Assembly (NCBI RefSeq): GCF_002797715.1
Contig: NZ_PGFF01000001.1
Span: 1,883,304-1,947,303, forward strand
Length of the DNA: 64,000 nt
Direction: 5' to 3'
Source: Diaminobutyricimonas aerilata
GTDB lineage: Bacteria > Actinomycetota > Actinomycetes > Actinomycetales > Microbacteriaceae
Shown: in pieces, positions 50,064 through 59,456 of the stretch
Layout: the number at the start of each line of letters is the position of its first letter
How positions within the stretch are numbered: position 1 is the stretch's first letter
The notes under the pieces: generated by a model
Database searches by the model: none
The model's input: only the letters and a program-made list of their open reading frames with translations
Told to the model about the DNA's origin: nothing
Program-made: the position numbers and the translations under genes

Positions 50064-51444
50064 AGTACGACGCGTTCTCGGGCTCGCGGCACCACTGGTC
50101 GAGCTTCTCGACGGCGGCTTCGTGCTCGGCCTGCGTGCGGGTGAACTCGCTCTCGCCGGTGGCGAGGTTGACCGCCACGAAGTAGAGCCAGTCCCCCGGT
50201 TCCGGATTCAGAGCCGCGTTGATGGCGGCCTCACCGGGCGCCGCGATCGGACCGACGGGCAGACCGTCGATGACGTAGGTGTTGTACGGGTTGACCGCCG
50301 CACGCTCCTCGTTCGTGGTGAACACCGACCCGGTCGACTGCGCGCCGTAGTGCGACGTCGAGTCGAACTGCAGTTTCATGCCCTCATCGAGGCGGTTGTA
50401 GATGACCCGGGCGACCTTGTACAGGTCCTCCTGGTTGCCGGCCTCGCGCTGGGCGAGCGACGCGATCGTCATGATGCGGTTGCGGTCGGGCGGAGCCACC
50501 CCCGCGGCGTCGAGGCGCTGGATGGTGAGGTTCACCATCTGCTGCATCATGTCGCGCGGCGCGGTGCCGGGTTCGAACTCGTAGGTCGCCGGAGCGAGGT
50601 AGCCCTCGAGGCTCGGCGCCTCGGCGGGAACCCCGAGCGAGCGGAAGTCCGCGGCGACCGCCTCGAACTCGGCGAGCGGCGTGCCGGTCGCGTCGCTGAG
50701 TTCCTGCAGGATCGTCGTGACGGTGATGCCCTCGCGGATGACGGCTTGCGATACGCGCCGGTTCGCCGGGTCGAGCAGGGCGTCGAGCGCCGACTTCGCG
50801 CTCATCTCCTGCTGGAGCGCGTAGGTTCCCGGCACGAAGTTCGGCTGCTCGCTCATGCCGAGCAGCAGGTCGTAGAACGCGTCGAAGGTCTTGGTGACGC
50901 CCTCCTCGTGCAGCGTGGTCGCGACGTCCTCCCCGATGTCGCCGGAGACGATCGTCACGAGCACCTCGGTGCCGTTGCCGGAGCCCTCGTAGTCGTTGGG
51001 TTCGGAGGCTCCGATGGCGTCGCGGATGCGGTCGCCGAAGGTCGCATAGACGGCTGCGGCCGTGCCGCCCAGCAGCACGATGAGCGCGAGCAGCACCCAC
51101 AGGCATCCGAGGCGCTTGCGCAGCGGCACGCGGTCCTCGTCGTCCTCGCGCTGACGGCGGCGCTCGCGCGCCGTCGGCGCCGGCGGGGTGTCGAGGGTCG
51201 CCGTCCCGGAACGGCGGGAACGCCGGGTCTCCGGCTCCGGCTCCGCGGCCTGCTGCTCACGCAGGGCACGCCGGCTGAGCGGGACGGACTCCGTCGGAGC
51301 CGCCGGTGCCGCGTCCGGGGTCTGCGGGCGCGGAGCCTGCCCGTCGGCCGCATCGGGTCGCTGTGCTCGCCGCGCGGCGTCGTCGTCGCGGGAAGGCGAG
51401 GGCTGGGAGGCGAAGATGTCGTCCCAGCTGGGTTCGTCGGCCAC
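50056..51444 (-). CDS. mltG: Endolytic murein transglycosylase MltG
   Basis: This enzyme cleaves nascent peptidoglycan glycan strands and acts as a terminase near the membrane. The 462-residue protein has a polar N-terminal cytoplasmic tail of about 120 residues rich in Pro, Arg and Asp, one transmembrane helix (CLWVLLALIVLLGG), and a periplasm-facing YceG domain. The catalytic-type Glu is in AQREAGNQEDLY, followed by VIYNRLDEGMKLQFDST and GLPVGPIAAPGEAAI. The GTG shares one base with the ruvX stop (TAGTG). alaS-ruvX-mltG-aroE is a common actinobacterial order. Confidence 0.95.
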   Translation of the reverse strand: MADEPSWDDIFASQPSPSRDDDAARRAQRPDAADGQAPRPQTPDAAPAAPTESVPLSRRALREQQAAEPEPETRRSRRSGTATLDTPPAPTARERRRQREDDEDRVPLRKRLGCLWVLLALIVLLGGTAAAVYATFGDRIRDAIGASEPNDYEGSGNGTEVLVTIVSGDIGEDVATTLHEEGVTKTFDAFYDLLLGMSEQPNFVPGTYALQQEMSAKSALDALLDPANRRVSQAVIREGITVTTILQELSDATGTPLAEFEAVAADFRSLGVPAEAPSLEGYLAPATYEFEPGTAPRDMMQQMVNLTIQRLDAAGVAPPDRNRIMTIASLAQREAGNQEDLYKVARVIYNRLDEGMKLQFDSTSHYGAQSTGSVFTTNEERAAVNPYNTYVIDGLPVGPIAAPGEAAINAALNPEPGDWLYFVAVNLATGESEFTRTQAEHEAAVEKLDQWCREPENASYCE

Positions 51445-51911
51445 TAGTTCTGAGATCCTCCGGGGGGATCGACGACGACGCCCGGCGCAGTGCCGCTCGC
51501 GCGCTCGAAGTCGAGGGCGTGTTGCAGAATGATAACAGCGGCCACCTGGTCGATCACGGGCCGCGACTTGCGGGTCGAACGGCCCACCGAGGTCAGCGAA
51601 CGCTGCGCCGAGACGGTCGACATCCGCTCGTCGACGAGTCGCACCGGAACCGGGATCGCCGCCGCGAGCTCGGCCGCCACGGCACGCGCGTCCGCGGTCG
51701 AGGCGGTGTCGCCGCCCGACAGGGACAAGGGCAGCCCCACCACGACCTCGAATGCCTCGTGCTCCGCCGCGAGGGCGACGAGGCGCGCGACGGTCCCGTC
51801 GTCACGACGCACCGTCTCGATGGGCGTGGCGATCATGCCGTGCGGGTCGCACCGCGCGACGCCGACTCGGGCGCGACCGACGTCGACGCCGAGCCGCACG
51901 CCCGATCGCAT
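51444..51911 (-). CDS. ruvX: RuvX/YqgF-type Holliday junction resolvase-like nuclease
   Basis: A 155-residue RNase H-fold nuclease implicated in 16S rRNA 5' maturation, and possibly in junction resolution. The first acidic motif is LGVDVGRARVGVA, followed by VVGLPLSLSG and LVDERMSTVSAQ, with the last acidic residue in VIDQVAAVIILQ. The ATG at 51911 lies 3 nt after the alaS stop. No second domain is present. Confidence 0.94.
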   Translation of the reverse strand: MRSGVRLGVDVGRARVGVARCDPHGMIATPIETVRRDDGTVARLVALAAEHEAFEVVVGLPLSLSGGDTASTADARAVAAELAAAIPVPVRLVDERMSTVSAQRSLTSVGRSTRKSRPVIDQVAAVIILQHALDFERASGTAPGVVVDPPGGSQN

Positions 51912-51914
51912 CCG

Positions 51915-54572
51915 TCAGCCTCGCAGCTGGCTTGCGACGCTCTCGAGCGCGGCGCCGATCGCCGACGCGTCGGACCCGCCGCCCTGCGCGAGGTCGTCGC
52001 GACCGCCGCCACCGCCGCCGAGCACGGCCGCGGCACCCTTGGCGAGAGGACCCGCCTTGACCCCGGTCGACCGTGCCGCGTCGTTCGTGGCGACGATCAC
52101 CGCGGGCTTGTCGTTGACGGTCGCGGCGAGGGCGACGACGGCCGCCTCGGCGCCCAGACGCTCCCGCACGCTCGTCACGAGCCCGCGGAGGTCGTCGGCG
52201 GAGTTGAGGCGCCCGAGATCCTCGATGACGGCGCGCACCGACCCGAGGGTGTGGGCGGACTGCACGAGGGCGGGCACGCGCGTCGCGAGGGCGCTCGCCT
52301 CGTACTGCGCGATCCGCCGCTCGGCGGCCTTGAGGTTCGCGACGAGCTCCGCGATCCGGTCGGGGAGCTGCTCGCGCGGCGTCTTGAGGGTCGAGGTGAG
52401 CTGCGACACGATCGCGCGCTCGGCCGCGAGGTCCGCGAACGCGTCGAGACCGACGAGCGACTCGATGCGGCGGTTCGTCGATCCGACCGACGACTCGCCG
52501 ATCACGTTGATGAGCCCGATCTCCGAGGAGCGCCCGACGTGGGTGCCGGCGCACAGCTCGCGCGACCAGGGGCCGCCGATGTCGACCATGCGCACGCGGT
52601 CGCCGTACTTCTCGCCGAAGAGCGCCATGGCACCCTGCGCCTTCGCCTCGTCGAGCGAGAGGATGCGCGTGGTCACCTCGAGGTTGTCGCGCACGGCGCG
52701 GTTCGCGATGTCCTCGATCTCGGTGCGGGTGGCCGGCGAGAGCGCCTGGTTCCAGCCGAAGTCGAGGCGCATGTAGCCGGCCTTGTTGTACGAACCGGAC
52801 TGGTGCGCCTGCGGCCCGAGCACCTGCCGCAGCGCGGCGTGGATGACGTGGGTCGCCGAGTGCGCCTGCGCCGCCGAGTGACGGTAGAGCGGGTCGACGA
52901 CGGTCGTGGCGGAGTCGCCGACGGCGACCTCCCCCGTCGTCACCTGCACGGTGTGGCTGACGAGCCCCTTCACCGGGCGCTGCACGTCGAGCACTTCGAG
53001 GTCGAAGCCGTTGCCGACGATGCGGCCCTGGTCGGCATCCTGTCCGCCGGACTCCGGGTAGAGCGCGGTTTCGGCCACGATGACCTCGGCGATCTGGCCG
53101 GGGCCGGCGCTCTGCACCGGGTGGCCGTCGACGATGAGGCCGAGCACCGTGGTCTCGGTCTCGAGCAGCTCGTAGCCGGTGAACACCGTCTCGCCCTTGG
53201 CGCGGAAGTCGCCGTAGACCGAGAGGCCGGCGCGGGCCGACTTCTTCGACTTCGCGTCGGCCTTGGCGCGGGCGCGCTGCTCCGACATGAGTCGGCCGAA
53301 CGCGTCGCGGTCGACCGAGAGCCCGGCCTCCTCGGCCATCTCGAGGGTCAGCTCGATCGGGAATCCGAAGGTGTCGTGCAGCTGGAAGGCGACGTCACCC
53401 GGGATCTGCGCCGATCCGGTCGACTTGGTCTTCTCCACCGCGGTGTCGAGGATCGTCGTGCCGCTCGCGAGGGTGCGCAGGAAGGTCTCCTCCTCGCCGA
53501 GGGCGAGGCGGGAGATGCGGTCGTAGTCGTGGCCGACCTCGGGGTACTGCGCCTTCATCGCGTCGCGGGAGGCGGCGAAGAGTGCGTCGAAGGTCGGCGC
53601 GTCCACACCGAGCAGCCGCATCGCGCGGATGCTGCGGCGCAGCAGGCGACGAAGGATGTAGCCGCGGCCCTCGTTGCTGGGGGCGACGCCGTCGGACATG
53701 AGCATGAGCGACGAGCGGATGTGATCCGCGATGACGCGCATCCGCACGTCGTCGTCGTGGTCGGCGCCGTAGCGGCGGCCGGAGAGTTCGCTCGCCATGT
53801 CGAGAACCGGGCGCACCTGGTCGATCTCGTACATGTTCTCGACGCCCTGCTTGAGGAACGCGACGCGCTCCATGCCCATGCCGGTGTCGATGTTCTTCTT
53901 CGGCAGCTCGCTCACGATGCGGAAGTCGGTCTTCGACCGCACGTCGTCGATGAGGTACTGCATGAAGACGAGGTTCCAGATCTCGACGTACCGGTCGTCG
54001 TCCGTCGCCGGTCCGCCGTCGGCGCCGTACTGCGGGCCGCGGTCGAAGAAGATCTCCGAGCACGGGCCGGCGGGGCCGGGCTGGCCGGTCGACCAGTAGT
54101 TCGAGTCCTCACCGAGGCGCTGGATGCGCTCGTCCGGGAGCCCGGCGGTCTGCTTCCAGAACCGCACGGCCTCGTCGTCGTCCTTGTAGACGGTGACCCA
54201 GAGGTCCTTCTCCTGGAAGCCGAGGCCGCCGTCGGCCTCGGAGGAGGTGAGCAGCTCCCACGCGTACGCGATCGCCTGCTCCTTGAAGTAGTCGCCGAAC
54301 GAGAAGTTGCCGTTCATCTGGAAGAACGTGCCGTGGCGCGGGGTCTTGCCGACCTCTTCGATGTCGTTCGTGCGGATGCACTTCTGCACGCTCGTCGCGC
54401 GCGGGTACGGCGCCGGCACGAGATCGGTGAGGTAGGGGATGAAGGGCACCATGCCGGCGACGGTGAACAGCAGGGTGGGGTCGTCGCTCACGAGCGACGC
54501 GGACGGCACCACGGTGTGGCCGCGGTCGCCGAAGAAGCTCAGCCAGCGGCGCTGGATCTCTGCGGTCTGCAC
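51915..54572 (-). CDS. alaS: Alanyl-tRNA synthetase
   Basis: This class II synthetase charges tRNA-Ala. It is 885 residues from the GTG at 54572. The N-terminal class II core has CIRTNDIEEVGKT and RHGTFFQMNGNFSFGDYFK, in which conserved positions are intact. The editing domain carries zinc ligands in HSATHVIHAAL and CAGTHVGRSSEIG. A C-terminal DHHA1-like C-Ala domain ends with the Gly-rich GGGGGGRDDLAQGGG. The start lies 4 nt after the small membrane protein gene. No strong ribosome binding site is seen, so translation may be coupled. Confidence 0.96.
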   Translation of the reverse strand: MQTAEIQRRWLSFFGDRGHTVVPSASLVSDDPTLLFTVAGMVPFIPYLTDLVPAPYPRATSVQKCIRTNDIEEVGKTPRHGTFFQMNGNFSFGDYFKEQAIAYAWELLTSSEADGGLGFQEKDLWVTVYKDDDEAVRFWKQTAGLPDERIQRLGEDSNYWSTGQPGPAGPCSEIFFDRGPQYGADGGPATDDDRYVEIWNLVFMQYLIDDVRSKTDFRIVSELPKKNIDTGMGMERVAFLKQGVENMYEIDQVRPVLDMASELSGRRYGADHDDDVRMRVIADHIRSSLMLMSDGVAPSNEGRGYILRRLLRRSIRAMRLLGVDAPTFDALFAASRDAMKAQYPEVGHDYDRISRLALGEEETFLRTLASGTTILDTAVEKTKSTGSAQIPGDVAFQLHDTFGFPIELTLEMAEEAGLSVDRDAFGRLMSEQRARAKADAKSKKSARAGLSVYGDFRAKGETVFTGYELLETETTVLGLIVDGHPVQSAGPGQIAEVIVAETALYPESGGQDADQGRIVGNGFDLEVLDVQRPVKGLVSHTVQVTTGEVAVGDSATTVVDPLYRHSAAQAHSATHVIHAALRQVLGPQAHQSGSYNKAGYMRLDFGWNQALSPATRTEIEDIANRAVRDNLEVTTRILSLDEAKAQGAMALFGEKYGDRVRMVDIGGPWSRELCAGTHVGRSSEIGLINVIGESSVGSTNRRIESLVGLDAFADLAAERAIVSQLTSTLKTPREQLPDRIAELVANLKAAERRIAQYEASALATRVPALVQSAHTLGSVRAVIEDLGRLNSADDLRGLVTSVRERLGAEAAVVALAATVNDKPAVIVATNDAARSTGVKAGPLAKGAAAVLGGGGGGRDDLAQGGGSDASAIGAALESVASQLRG

Positions 54573-54576
54573 GGCG

Positions 54577-54795
54577 TCAGTTGCCCGCGTCGCGCGCGGC
54601 GGACGTCGCCTCATCGGCGGCGGCGCGCAGCTCGGCCGATCGCGACGTGTAGCCGTCGACGACGGCGTGCGCGAACTCGGTCAGGCGGCTGTCGAGGTCT
54701 TCGAAGAAGGCCTTGCCCGCCGGCGTCTTGTTGACCTGGTGGGCCACGACGAATCCGGCGGCCGCACCGATGGCGAGCAACAGCAGCTTCTTCAT
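54577..54795 (-). CDS. Small N-terminally hydrophobic protein between rpsD and alaS
   Basis: A 72-residue protein. Residues 3-19 (KLLLLAIGAAAGFVVAH) form a membrane or signal segment, followed by VNKTPAGKAFFEDLDSRL and an Ala-rich amphipathic helix of about 40 residues. A small protein at this site is conserved in Actinobacteria and the KTPAGK.FF pattern looks familial. I do not know its function. ATG at 54795. The reading frame, position and spacing (4 nt before alaS) support it as a real gene. Confidence 0.82.
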   Translation of the reverse strand: MKKLLLLAIGAAAGFVVAHQVNKTPAGKAFFEDLDSRLTEFAHAVVDGYTSRSAELRAAADEATSAARDAGN

Positions 54796-54859
54796 TTTCG
54801 AAGGTCTCCCTCGGGGGTGTCGACGGGATCTTTCCCGACGATCCAGCTTACTTAAACGC

Positions 54860-54895
54860 CGGAGGCCGGAACCGCATCCGCGGGCCCGGCCTCCG
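54860..54895 (-). terminator. Terminator after rpsD
   Basis: On the minus strand CGGAGGCCGG (54895-54886) pairs with CCGGCCTCCG (54869-54860) across a 16-nt loop, followed by GCGTTTAAGT. It starts 12 nt after the rpsD stop, so it probably ends the rpsD transcript before the small-protein/alaS unit. Confidence 0.72.
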
Positions 54896-54906
54896 TGTGC
54901 ACTCGA

Positions 54907-55536
54907 TCAGCGAGCGGCGTAGTACTCGACCACGAGCTGGACCTCGGCCGTGACCGGCACCTCGGCGCGCTTGGGGCGGCGCACGAGACGGGCCTGGAGC
55001 TTGTCGAGCTCGACCTCGAGGTAGCCCGGGACCTTCGGCAGCACCTCGGCGTGACCACCGGCGGCGGCGACCTGGAACGGCTCGAGCGACTCGCTGCGCT
55101 CCTTGACGTGGATGAGCTGACCCGGCTTCACGCGGAACGACGGGCGGTCGACGATCTTGCCGTCGACGAGGATGTGGCGGTGCACGACGAGCTGGCGGGC
55201 CTGCGCGGTGGTGCGGGCGAAGCCGGCACGCAGCACGAGGGCGTCCAGACGCATCTCCAGGAGCTCGACGAGGTTCTCACCCGTCAGACCCTGGGTGCGG
55301 CGCGCCTCGTTGAAGACGATGCGCAGCTGCTTCTCGCGGATGCCGTACTGCTCGCGCAGACGCTGCTTCTCGCGCAGACGCACCGCGTAGTCGGAGTCGG
55401 CCTTGCGCTTGGTGCGGCCGTGCTCACCGGGAGCGTAGGGACGCTTCTCGAGGTAACGGGCGGCCTTGGGGGTGAGCGCGATGCCGAGGGCGCGCGACAG
55501 ACGGACCTTGCGGCGGTCCTGGGACTTGGTGGGCAC
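54907..55536 (-). CDS. rpsD: 30S ribosomal protein S4
   Basis: This is a primary 16S rRNA-binding protein needed for small-subunit assembly. It is 209 residues from the GTG at 55536, which has AAGGA five nt upstream. It starts PTKSQDRRKVRLSRALG, and has the S4 RNA-binding domain with VLRAGFARTTAQARQLVVHRHILV, of which the core is RQLVVHRHILVDGK. The upstream in-frame ATG at 55575 would add an unlike extension. It is apart from other ribosomal protein genes, as in related actinobacteria. No zinc cysteines are present, so it is the C-minus form. Confidence 0.96.
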   Translation of the reverse strand: MPTKSQDRRKVRLSRALGIALTPKAARYLEKRPYAPGEHGRTKRKADSDYAVRLREKQRLREQYGIREKQLRIVFNEARRTQGLTGENLVELLEMRLDALVLRAGFARTTAQARQLVVHRHILVDGKIVDRPSFRVKPGQLIHVKERSESLEPFQVAAAGGHAEVLPKVPGYLEVELDKLQARLVRRPKRAEVPVTAEVQLVVEYYAAR

Positions 55537-55720
55537 GGATGTCCTTACTGGGAGGTTCTGACTGACATGGGACACAGGCTGTCGCGATCACGCGTGAGCG
55601 CGCACCAGGTGGTCCTGTGTGAGTGAGAGGGTGTCTGCCGCGGCGTCGGTCGGCTACAGACCGTTCACCTTCTCCGGGATGCGACGCAGCCGCACGCGCA
55701 CCACGGGAATATGGCAGCCG

Positions 55721-57145
55721 TCAGGATACCACGACATCCGAATCGGCGGCAGGGGCGACAGACGACGGCGCGGCGGGCGGTGCGGCCGGGGTTGCGGGAG
55801 CTTGCGGTGCCGGAGGCGTCCCGTCGATGATCGCACGCAGCTTCTCGAGCCGTGCCGACACGTCGCGCTCGTTGCCGTGGTTCGTCGGTGTGTAGTAGCG
55901 GGTGCCGGTCAGCACGTCGGGCAGGTACTGCTGACGCACGACCCCGATGTCGGAGTCGTGGGAGTACTTGTAGCCCTTGCCGTGACCGAGTCGCTTCGCC
56001 CCCGGGTAGTGGGCGTCGCGCAGGTGCTTCGGCACGCGTCCGATCTTCCCCGCGCGCACATCGGCGATCGCCGCGTCGAGCGCGGTGTACGCGGCGTTCG
56101 ACTTCGGCGCGGTGGCGAGGTAGACGACCGCCTCGGCGAGCGGGATGCGTCCCTCCGGCATGCCGATGAACTGCACGGCGTCGGCCGCGGCGACCGCCAT
56201 CGGCAGCGCGTGGGGGTCGGCCATGCCGATGTCTTCCGCGGCGGAGATGATGACGCGGCGGGCGATGAAGCGCGGGTCCTCCCCCGCCTCGATCATGCGC
56301 GCGAGATAGTGCAGTGCGGCATCCACGTCGGATCCGCGCACCGACTTGATGAAGGCGCTGATGACGTCGTAGTGCTCGTCACCGTTGCGGTCGTAGCGCA
56401 GCAGCGCCCGGTCGACCGCTTGCGCGACGGCCTCGGCGGTCACCGTCGGCAGCTCCTCGCCCTCGTTCGTCGAGGCCACCGACACCGCGGCCGCCTCGAG
56501 CGAGGTGAGGGCGCGGCGGGCGTCGCCGGAGGCGAGCCGGATGAGCGCCGCCCGGGCGCCGTCATCGAGGCGGACCGCTCCGTTGAGCCCGCGGGGGTCG
56601 GTCACCGCGCGGTCGATGAGGAGGCCGAGGTCGTCGTCGGACAGCGGCTCGAGGGTCAGCAGCAACGATCGCGAGAGGAGCGGGGCGATCACGGAGAACG
56701 ACGGGTTCTCCGTCGTCGCGGCGACCAGGATGACCCATCCGTTCTCCACGCCGGGCAGCAGCGCGTCCTGCTGGGCCTTCGTGAACCGGTGGATCTCATC
56801 GAGGAACAGAACGGTCGACGTGCCGTACAGGTCGCGGTCCGACATGGCCTGTTCCATGACCTGCCGGACGTCGCGCACGCCCGCCGTCACGGCGGAGAGC
56901 TCGACGAAGCGGCGACCCGAGCTGTGGGCGATCGCCTGGGCGAGTGTGGTCTTGCCCGTTCCGGGAGGACCCCACAGGATCACGGAGGTGGATCCGCGTT
57001 GCGCCTCGGTGCCGGACGCGAGGGCGACGAGCGGTGAGCCCGGGCGCAGCAGGTGCCGCTGACCGGCCACCTCGTCGAGCGAGGTGGGGCGCATCCGCAC
57101 CGCGAGCGGCGACGAACCGGTGCGCAGACCGGGCTGGGGACTCAT
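55721..57145 (-). CDS. rarA: Replication-associated recombination protein A (MgsA/RarA)
   Basis: This AAA+ ATPase acts at stalled forks and single-strand/double-strand junctions. It is 474 residues. Walker A is GPPGTGKTT, Walker [10 protein letters not shown], sensor 1 ATTENPSF, and the arginine-finger region [11 protein letters not shown] is followed by the C-terminal tetramer domain with [18 protein letters not shown] and [13 protein letters not shown]. The last 32 residues are low-complexity Pro/Ala, absent from typical homologues. The ATG at 57145 opens [18 protein letters not shown]. It diverges from the cyclophilin gene. Confidence 0.96.
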   Translation of the reverse strand: MSPQPGLRTGSSPLAVRMRPTSLDEVAGQRHLLRPGSPLVALASGTEAQRGSTSVILWGPPGTGKTTLAQAIAHSSGRRFVELSAVTAGVRDVRQVMEQAMSDRDLYGTSTVLFLDEIHRFTKAQQDALLPGVENGWVILVAATTENPSFSVIAPLLSRSLLLTLEPLSDDDLGLLIDRAVTDPRGLNGAVRLDDGARAALIRLASGDARRALTSLEAAAVSVASTNEGEELPTVTAEAVAQAVDRALLRYDRNGDEHYDVISAFIKSVRGSDVDAALHYLARMIEAGEDPRFIARRVIISAAEDIGMADPHALPMAVAAADAVQFIGMPEGRIPLAEAVVYLATAPKSNAAYTALDAAIADVRAGKIGRVPKHLRDAHYPGAKRLGHGKGYKYSHDSDIGVVRQQYLPDVLTGTRYYTPTNHGNERDVSARLEKLRAIIDGTPPAPQAPATPAAPPAAPSSVAPAADSDVVVS

Positions 57146-57190
57146 GCGACCAGGGTATCCGCGGCGTCCGACCCCCTTGAGCACGCCCAC

Positions 57191-57196
57191 TAGAGT
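57191..57196 (+). promoter_or_regulatory. -10 box of the cyclophilin gene
   Basis: TAGAGT lies 33 nt before the GTG at 57230 in the 84-nt divergent gap with rarA. GGGGAGGAC precedes the start codon as ribosome binding site. Confidence 0.42.
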
Positions 57197-57229
57197 TCTT
57201 CGGGGTATCACCGAGGATGGGGAGGACGC

Positions 57230-58024
57230 GTGGCCTCGAGAAGCAGGGATCGCGACGCACGGATCACTCGCGAACGCACGCGCGCCTATCTGGCGCGTCA
57301 GACGGTGCACGAGCACCGCGTGCGCCGCCGCCGACGCGACAACTTCGTCGCCGTCGGCGCGCTCGTGGTGGTCGCCGCGCTCGCGACGGTCGCGCAGGTG
57401 TTCTACTTCAGCGGCGGACCGGGCACGCCCTCTCCCGAGCCGAGTGCGAGCGCGAGCGCCACTCCCGAGCCCGAAGCGGGCGAGAACGTCGGCGACGTGC
57501 CCGACCCCGCCGTGGCGGAGGGCCGCGCCTGGACCGGTGAGCTCGTGCTCAACGACGTGCCGCTCGGCATCTCGCTCGACGGAGCGGCGGCACCGCAGGG
57601 TGTCGCCTCGTTCATCACCGACGCGCAGAACGGCTACTTCACCGGCAAGAGCTGCCACCGTCTGGTCAAGGGCGAGGGCGCCGGCCTCATCCAGTGCGGT
57701 TCGGAGGACGGCACGGGCGCGAGCTCGCCCGACTACGCGTTCGGTCCGGTCGAGAACGCGCCCGCCGACGGCGTCTACCCGGCCGGCACCATCGCCCTCG
57801 CGCGTGCCGACACCCAGTACACGAACGGACACCAGTTCTTCGTCGTGTTCGACGACACCGCGCTGCCGACCGACGGGGGCGGGTACACGGTGCTCGGCAC
57901 GGTGACGAGCGGTCTCGACGAGCTCAAGGCACGCATCACCGATGCCGGCCTCACCCCTGGCTCGTCGGACACCGACGGCTCCCCCGTGGTGCCGACGACG
58001 ATCACCTCGGTCAGCGTGCAGTGA
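57230..58024 (+). CDS. Membrane-anchored cyclophilin-type peptidyl-prolyl isomerase
   Basis: A 264-residue protein with a basic cytoplasmic head, one transmembrane helix ([22 protein letters not shown], about residues 38-60), a Pro/Ser/Ala linker and an external cyclophilin domain (about 95-264). The active-site Arg is kept in CHRLVKG, but the Phe before it is Cys. [12 protein letters not shown] and [11 protein letters not shown] follow. The two cysteines 15 residues apart could form a disulfide. It probably assists folding outside the membrane. Terminator after it. In mycobacteria a similar ppi gene lies next to rel. Confidence 0.93.
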   Translation: MASRSRDRDARITRERTRAYLARQTVHEHRVRRRRRDNFVAVGALVVVAALATVAQVFYFSGGPGTPSPEPSASASATPEPEAGENVGDVPDPAVAEGRAWTGELVLNDVPLGISLDGAAAPQGVASFITDAQNGYFTGKSCHRLVKGEGAGLIQCGSEDGTGASSPDYAFGPVENAPADGVYPAGTIALARADTQYTNGHQFFVVFDDTALPTDGGGYTVLGTVTSGLDELKARITDAGLTPGSSDTDGSPVVPTTITSVSVQ

Positions 58025-58026
58025 TC

Positions 58027-58049
58027 CGGTCCGGCCCCGCGCCGGACCG
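58027..58049 (+). terminator. Terminator after the cyclophilin gene
   Basis: CGGTCCGGC (58027-58035), a five-base loop, and GCCGGACCG (58041-58049), starting 3 nt after the stop. No T run. Confidence 0.6.
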
Positions 58050-58054
58050 TGGAA

Positions 58055-58060
58055 TAGAGT
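58055..58060 (+). promoter_or_regulatory. -10 box of the DUF349 gene
   Basis: TAGAGT, 45-48 nt before the GTG start. The leader contains a small CCGACC/GGGTCGG-type hairpin and GGAG as ribosome binding site. Confidence 0.4.
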
Positions 58061-58104
58061 GATCCAGCCGACCGACGCGGGTCGGCGAGCGATATTCGGA
58101 GCGA

Positions 58105-59340
58105 GTGGTGGCGGAGAACGCAGAGAACCCCTGGGGTCGAGTCGACGAGACCGGCACGGTGTACGTACGCGATGGCGACAGCGAACGGGTCGTCGGCCAG
58201 TTCCCAGATGCCACGCCTGAGGAGGCGCTCGCCTACTACGCCCGCAAGTTCGCCGACCTCGAGGGCCAGGTCGGGCTGCTCGAGCAGCGTGCCCGCGGCG
58301 GCGCGCCGGCGGCGGACGTCTCGAAGGCGGTGGCGAAGCTCTCGCAGTCCATCGCGACCGCCAATGCTGTCGGCGACCTCGCCTCGCTGCGCACGCGCCT
58401 CGAGGCACTCGGCGGCACCGTGACGCAGCTCAATGAGCAGCAGGCCGCGGAGTCGAAGGCCGCGGTCGAGGCGGCCCTCGCCGAGCGCGAGGCCCTCGTC
58501 ATCGAGGCCGAGACCCTCGCCGCGCAGGACCCGGCGAAGGCGCAGTGGAAGAACGTCACCGCCGCGCTCGACGACATCTTCGCCCGCTGGCAGAAGCACC
58601 AGCAGGAGGGCCCGCGCCTGCCGAAGAACGAGAGCAACGAGCTGTGGAAGCGGTTCCGGGCCGCGCGTTCGACGATCGAGCAGCACCGTCGGGCGTTCTT
58701 CGCCGAGCTCGACAGCGTGCACAAGGAGGCCCGCGGCCGTAAGGAGCGCCTCGTGGAGCAGGCGGAGGCACTCGTGCCCCGCGGCCACGACGGCATCCCG
58801 ACCTACCGCGCCCTGCTCGACGACTGGAAGCGCGCCGGGCGCGCTGGCAAGAAGGTCGACGACGCCCTGTGGGCCCGCTTCAAGGCGGCCGGCGACGCGC
58901 TCTACGCGTCGAAGGCGCAGATCGACGCGCAGGAGAACGAGGAGTTCCAGGGCAATCTCGAACGCAAACTCGCCCTTCTGGAAGAGGCGGAGCCGCTGCT
59001 CAAGGCCACCGACCGCGCGTCGGCCCGCGACAAGCTCACGAGCATCCAGCGCCGCTGGGACGAGATCGGCAAGGTGCCCCGTGATCAGGTGCGCCCGATC
59101 GAGGACCGCCTGCGCAAGGTCGAGGCGGCCGTGCGCCGGCTCGAAGAGGACCACTGGCAGCGCACCGACCCCGAGAAGCAGGCTCGCGCTCAGGGCATGA
59201 CGAGCCAGCTGACCGAGCTCATCGCGAAGCTCGAGTCGGACCTCGACTCGGCTCGCAAGTCCGGGGACGCGCGCAAGATCGCCGCGGCCGAAGAGGCTCT
59301 CGAGACGCGCCGGGCCTGGCTGAAGGCGCTCGGCGGCTGA
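58105..59340 (+). CDS. DUF349-repeat protein
   Basis: A 411-residue, highly helical, charged protein with no signal peptide or membrane segment. After an N-terminal small domain ([30 protein letters not shown] region) there are about three DUF349 repeats, seen as the recurring W-x-ELWKRFR/[21 protein letters not shown] pattern. The C-terminal third is coiled-coil-like. Function unknown. Its place between ppi and rel is conserved in Microbacteriaceae and other actinobacteria. Two consecutive GTG codons (58105, 58108) can serve as start. The second has slightly better spacing to GGAG. Confidence 0.9.
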   Translation: MVAENAENPWGRVDETGTVYVRDGDSERVVGQFPDATPEEALAYYARKFADLEGQVGLLEQRARGGAPAADVSKAVAKLSQSIATANAVGDLASLRTRLEALGGTVTQLNEQQAAESKAAVEAALAEREALVIEAETLAAQDPAKAQWKNVTAALDDIFARWQKHQQEGPRLPKNESNELWKRFRAARSTIEQHRRAFFAELDSVHKEARGRKERLVEQAEALVPRGHDGIPTYRALLDDWKRAGRAGKKVDDALWARFKAAGDALYASKAQIDAQENEEFQGNLERKLALLEEAEPLLKATDRASARDKLTSIQRRWDEIGKVPRDQVRPIEDRLRKVEAAVRRLEEDHWQRTDPEKQARAQGMTSQLTELIAKLESDLDSARKSGDARKIAAAEEALETRRAWLKALGG

Positions 59341-59456
59341 TCGCCTTCCGCGGGCGCCGGACGGCGCGCGCATCCACAGGCGCGCCGATCCGCTCCGCCA
59401 TCCCCAGATCGCGACGCTCGTCCCCCGCGTGATCCGGTGAGGCGCAGGCTGTCGTC

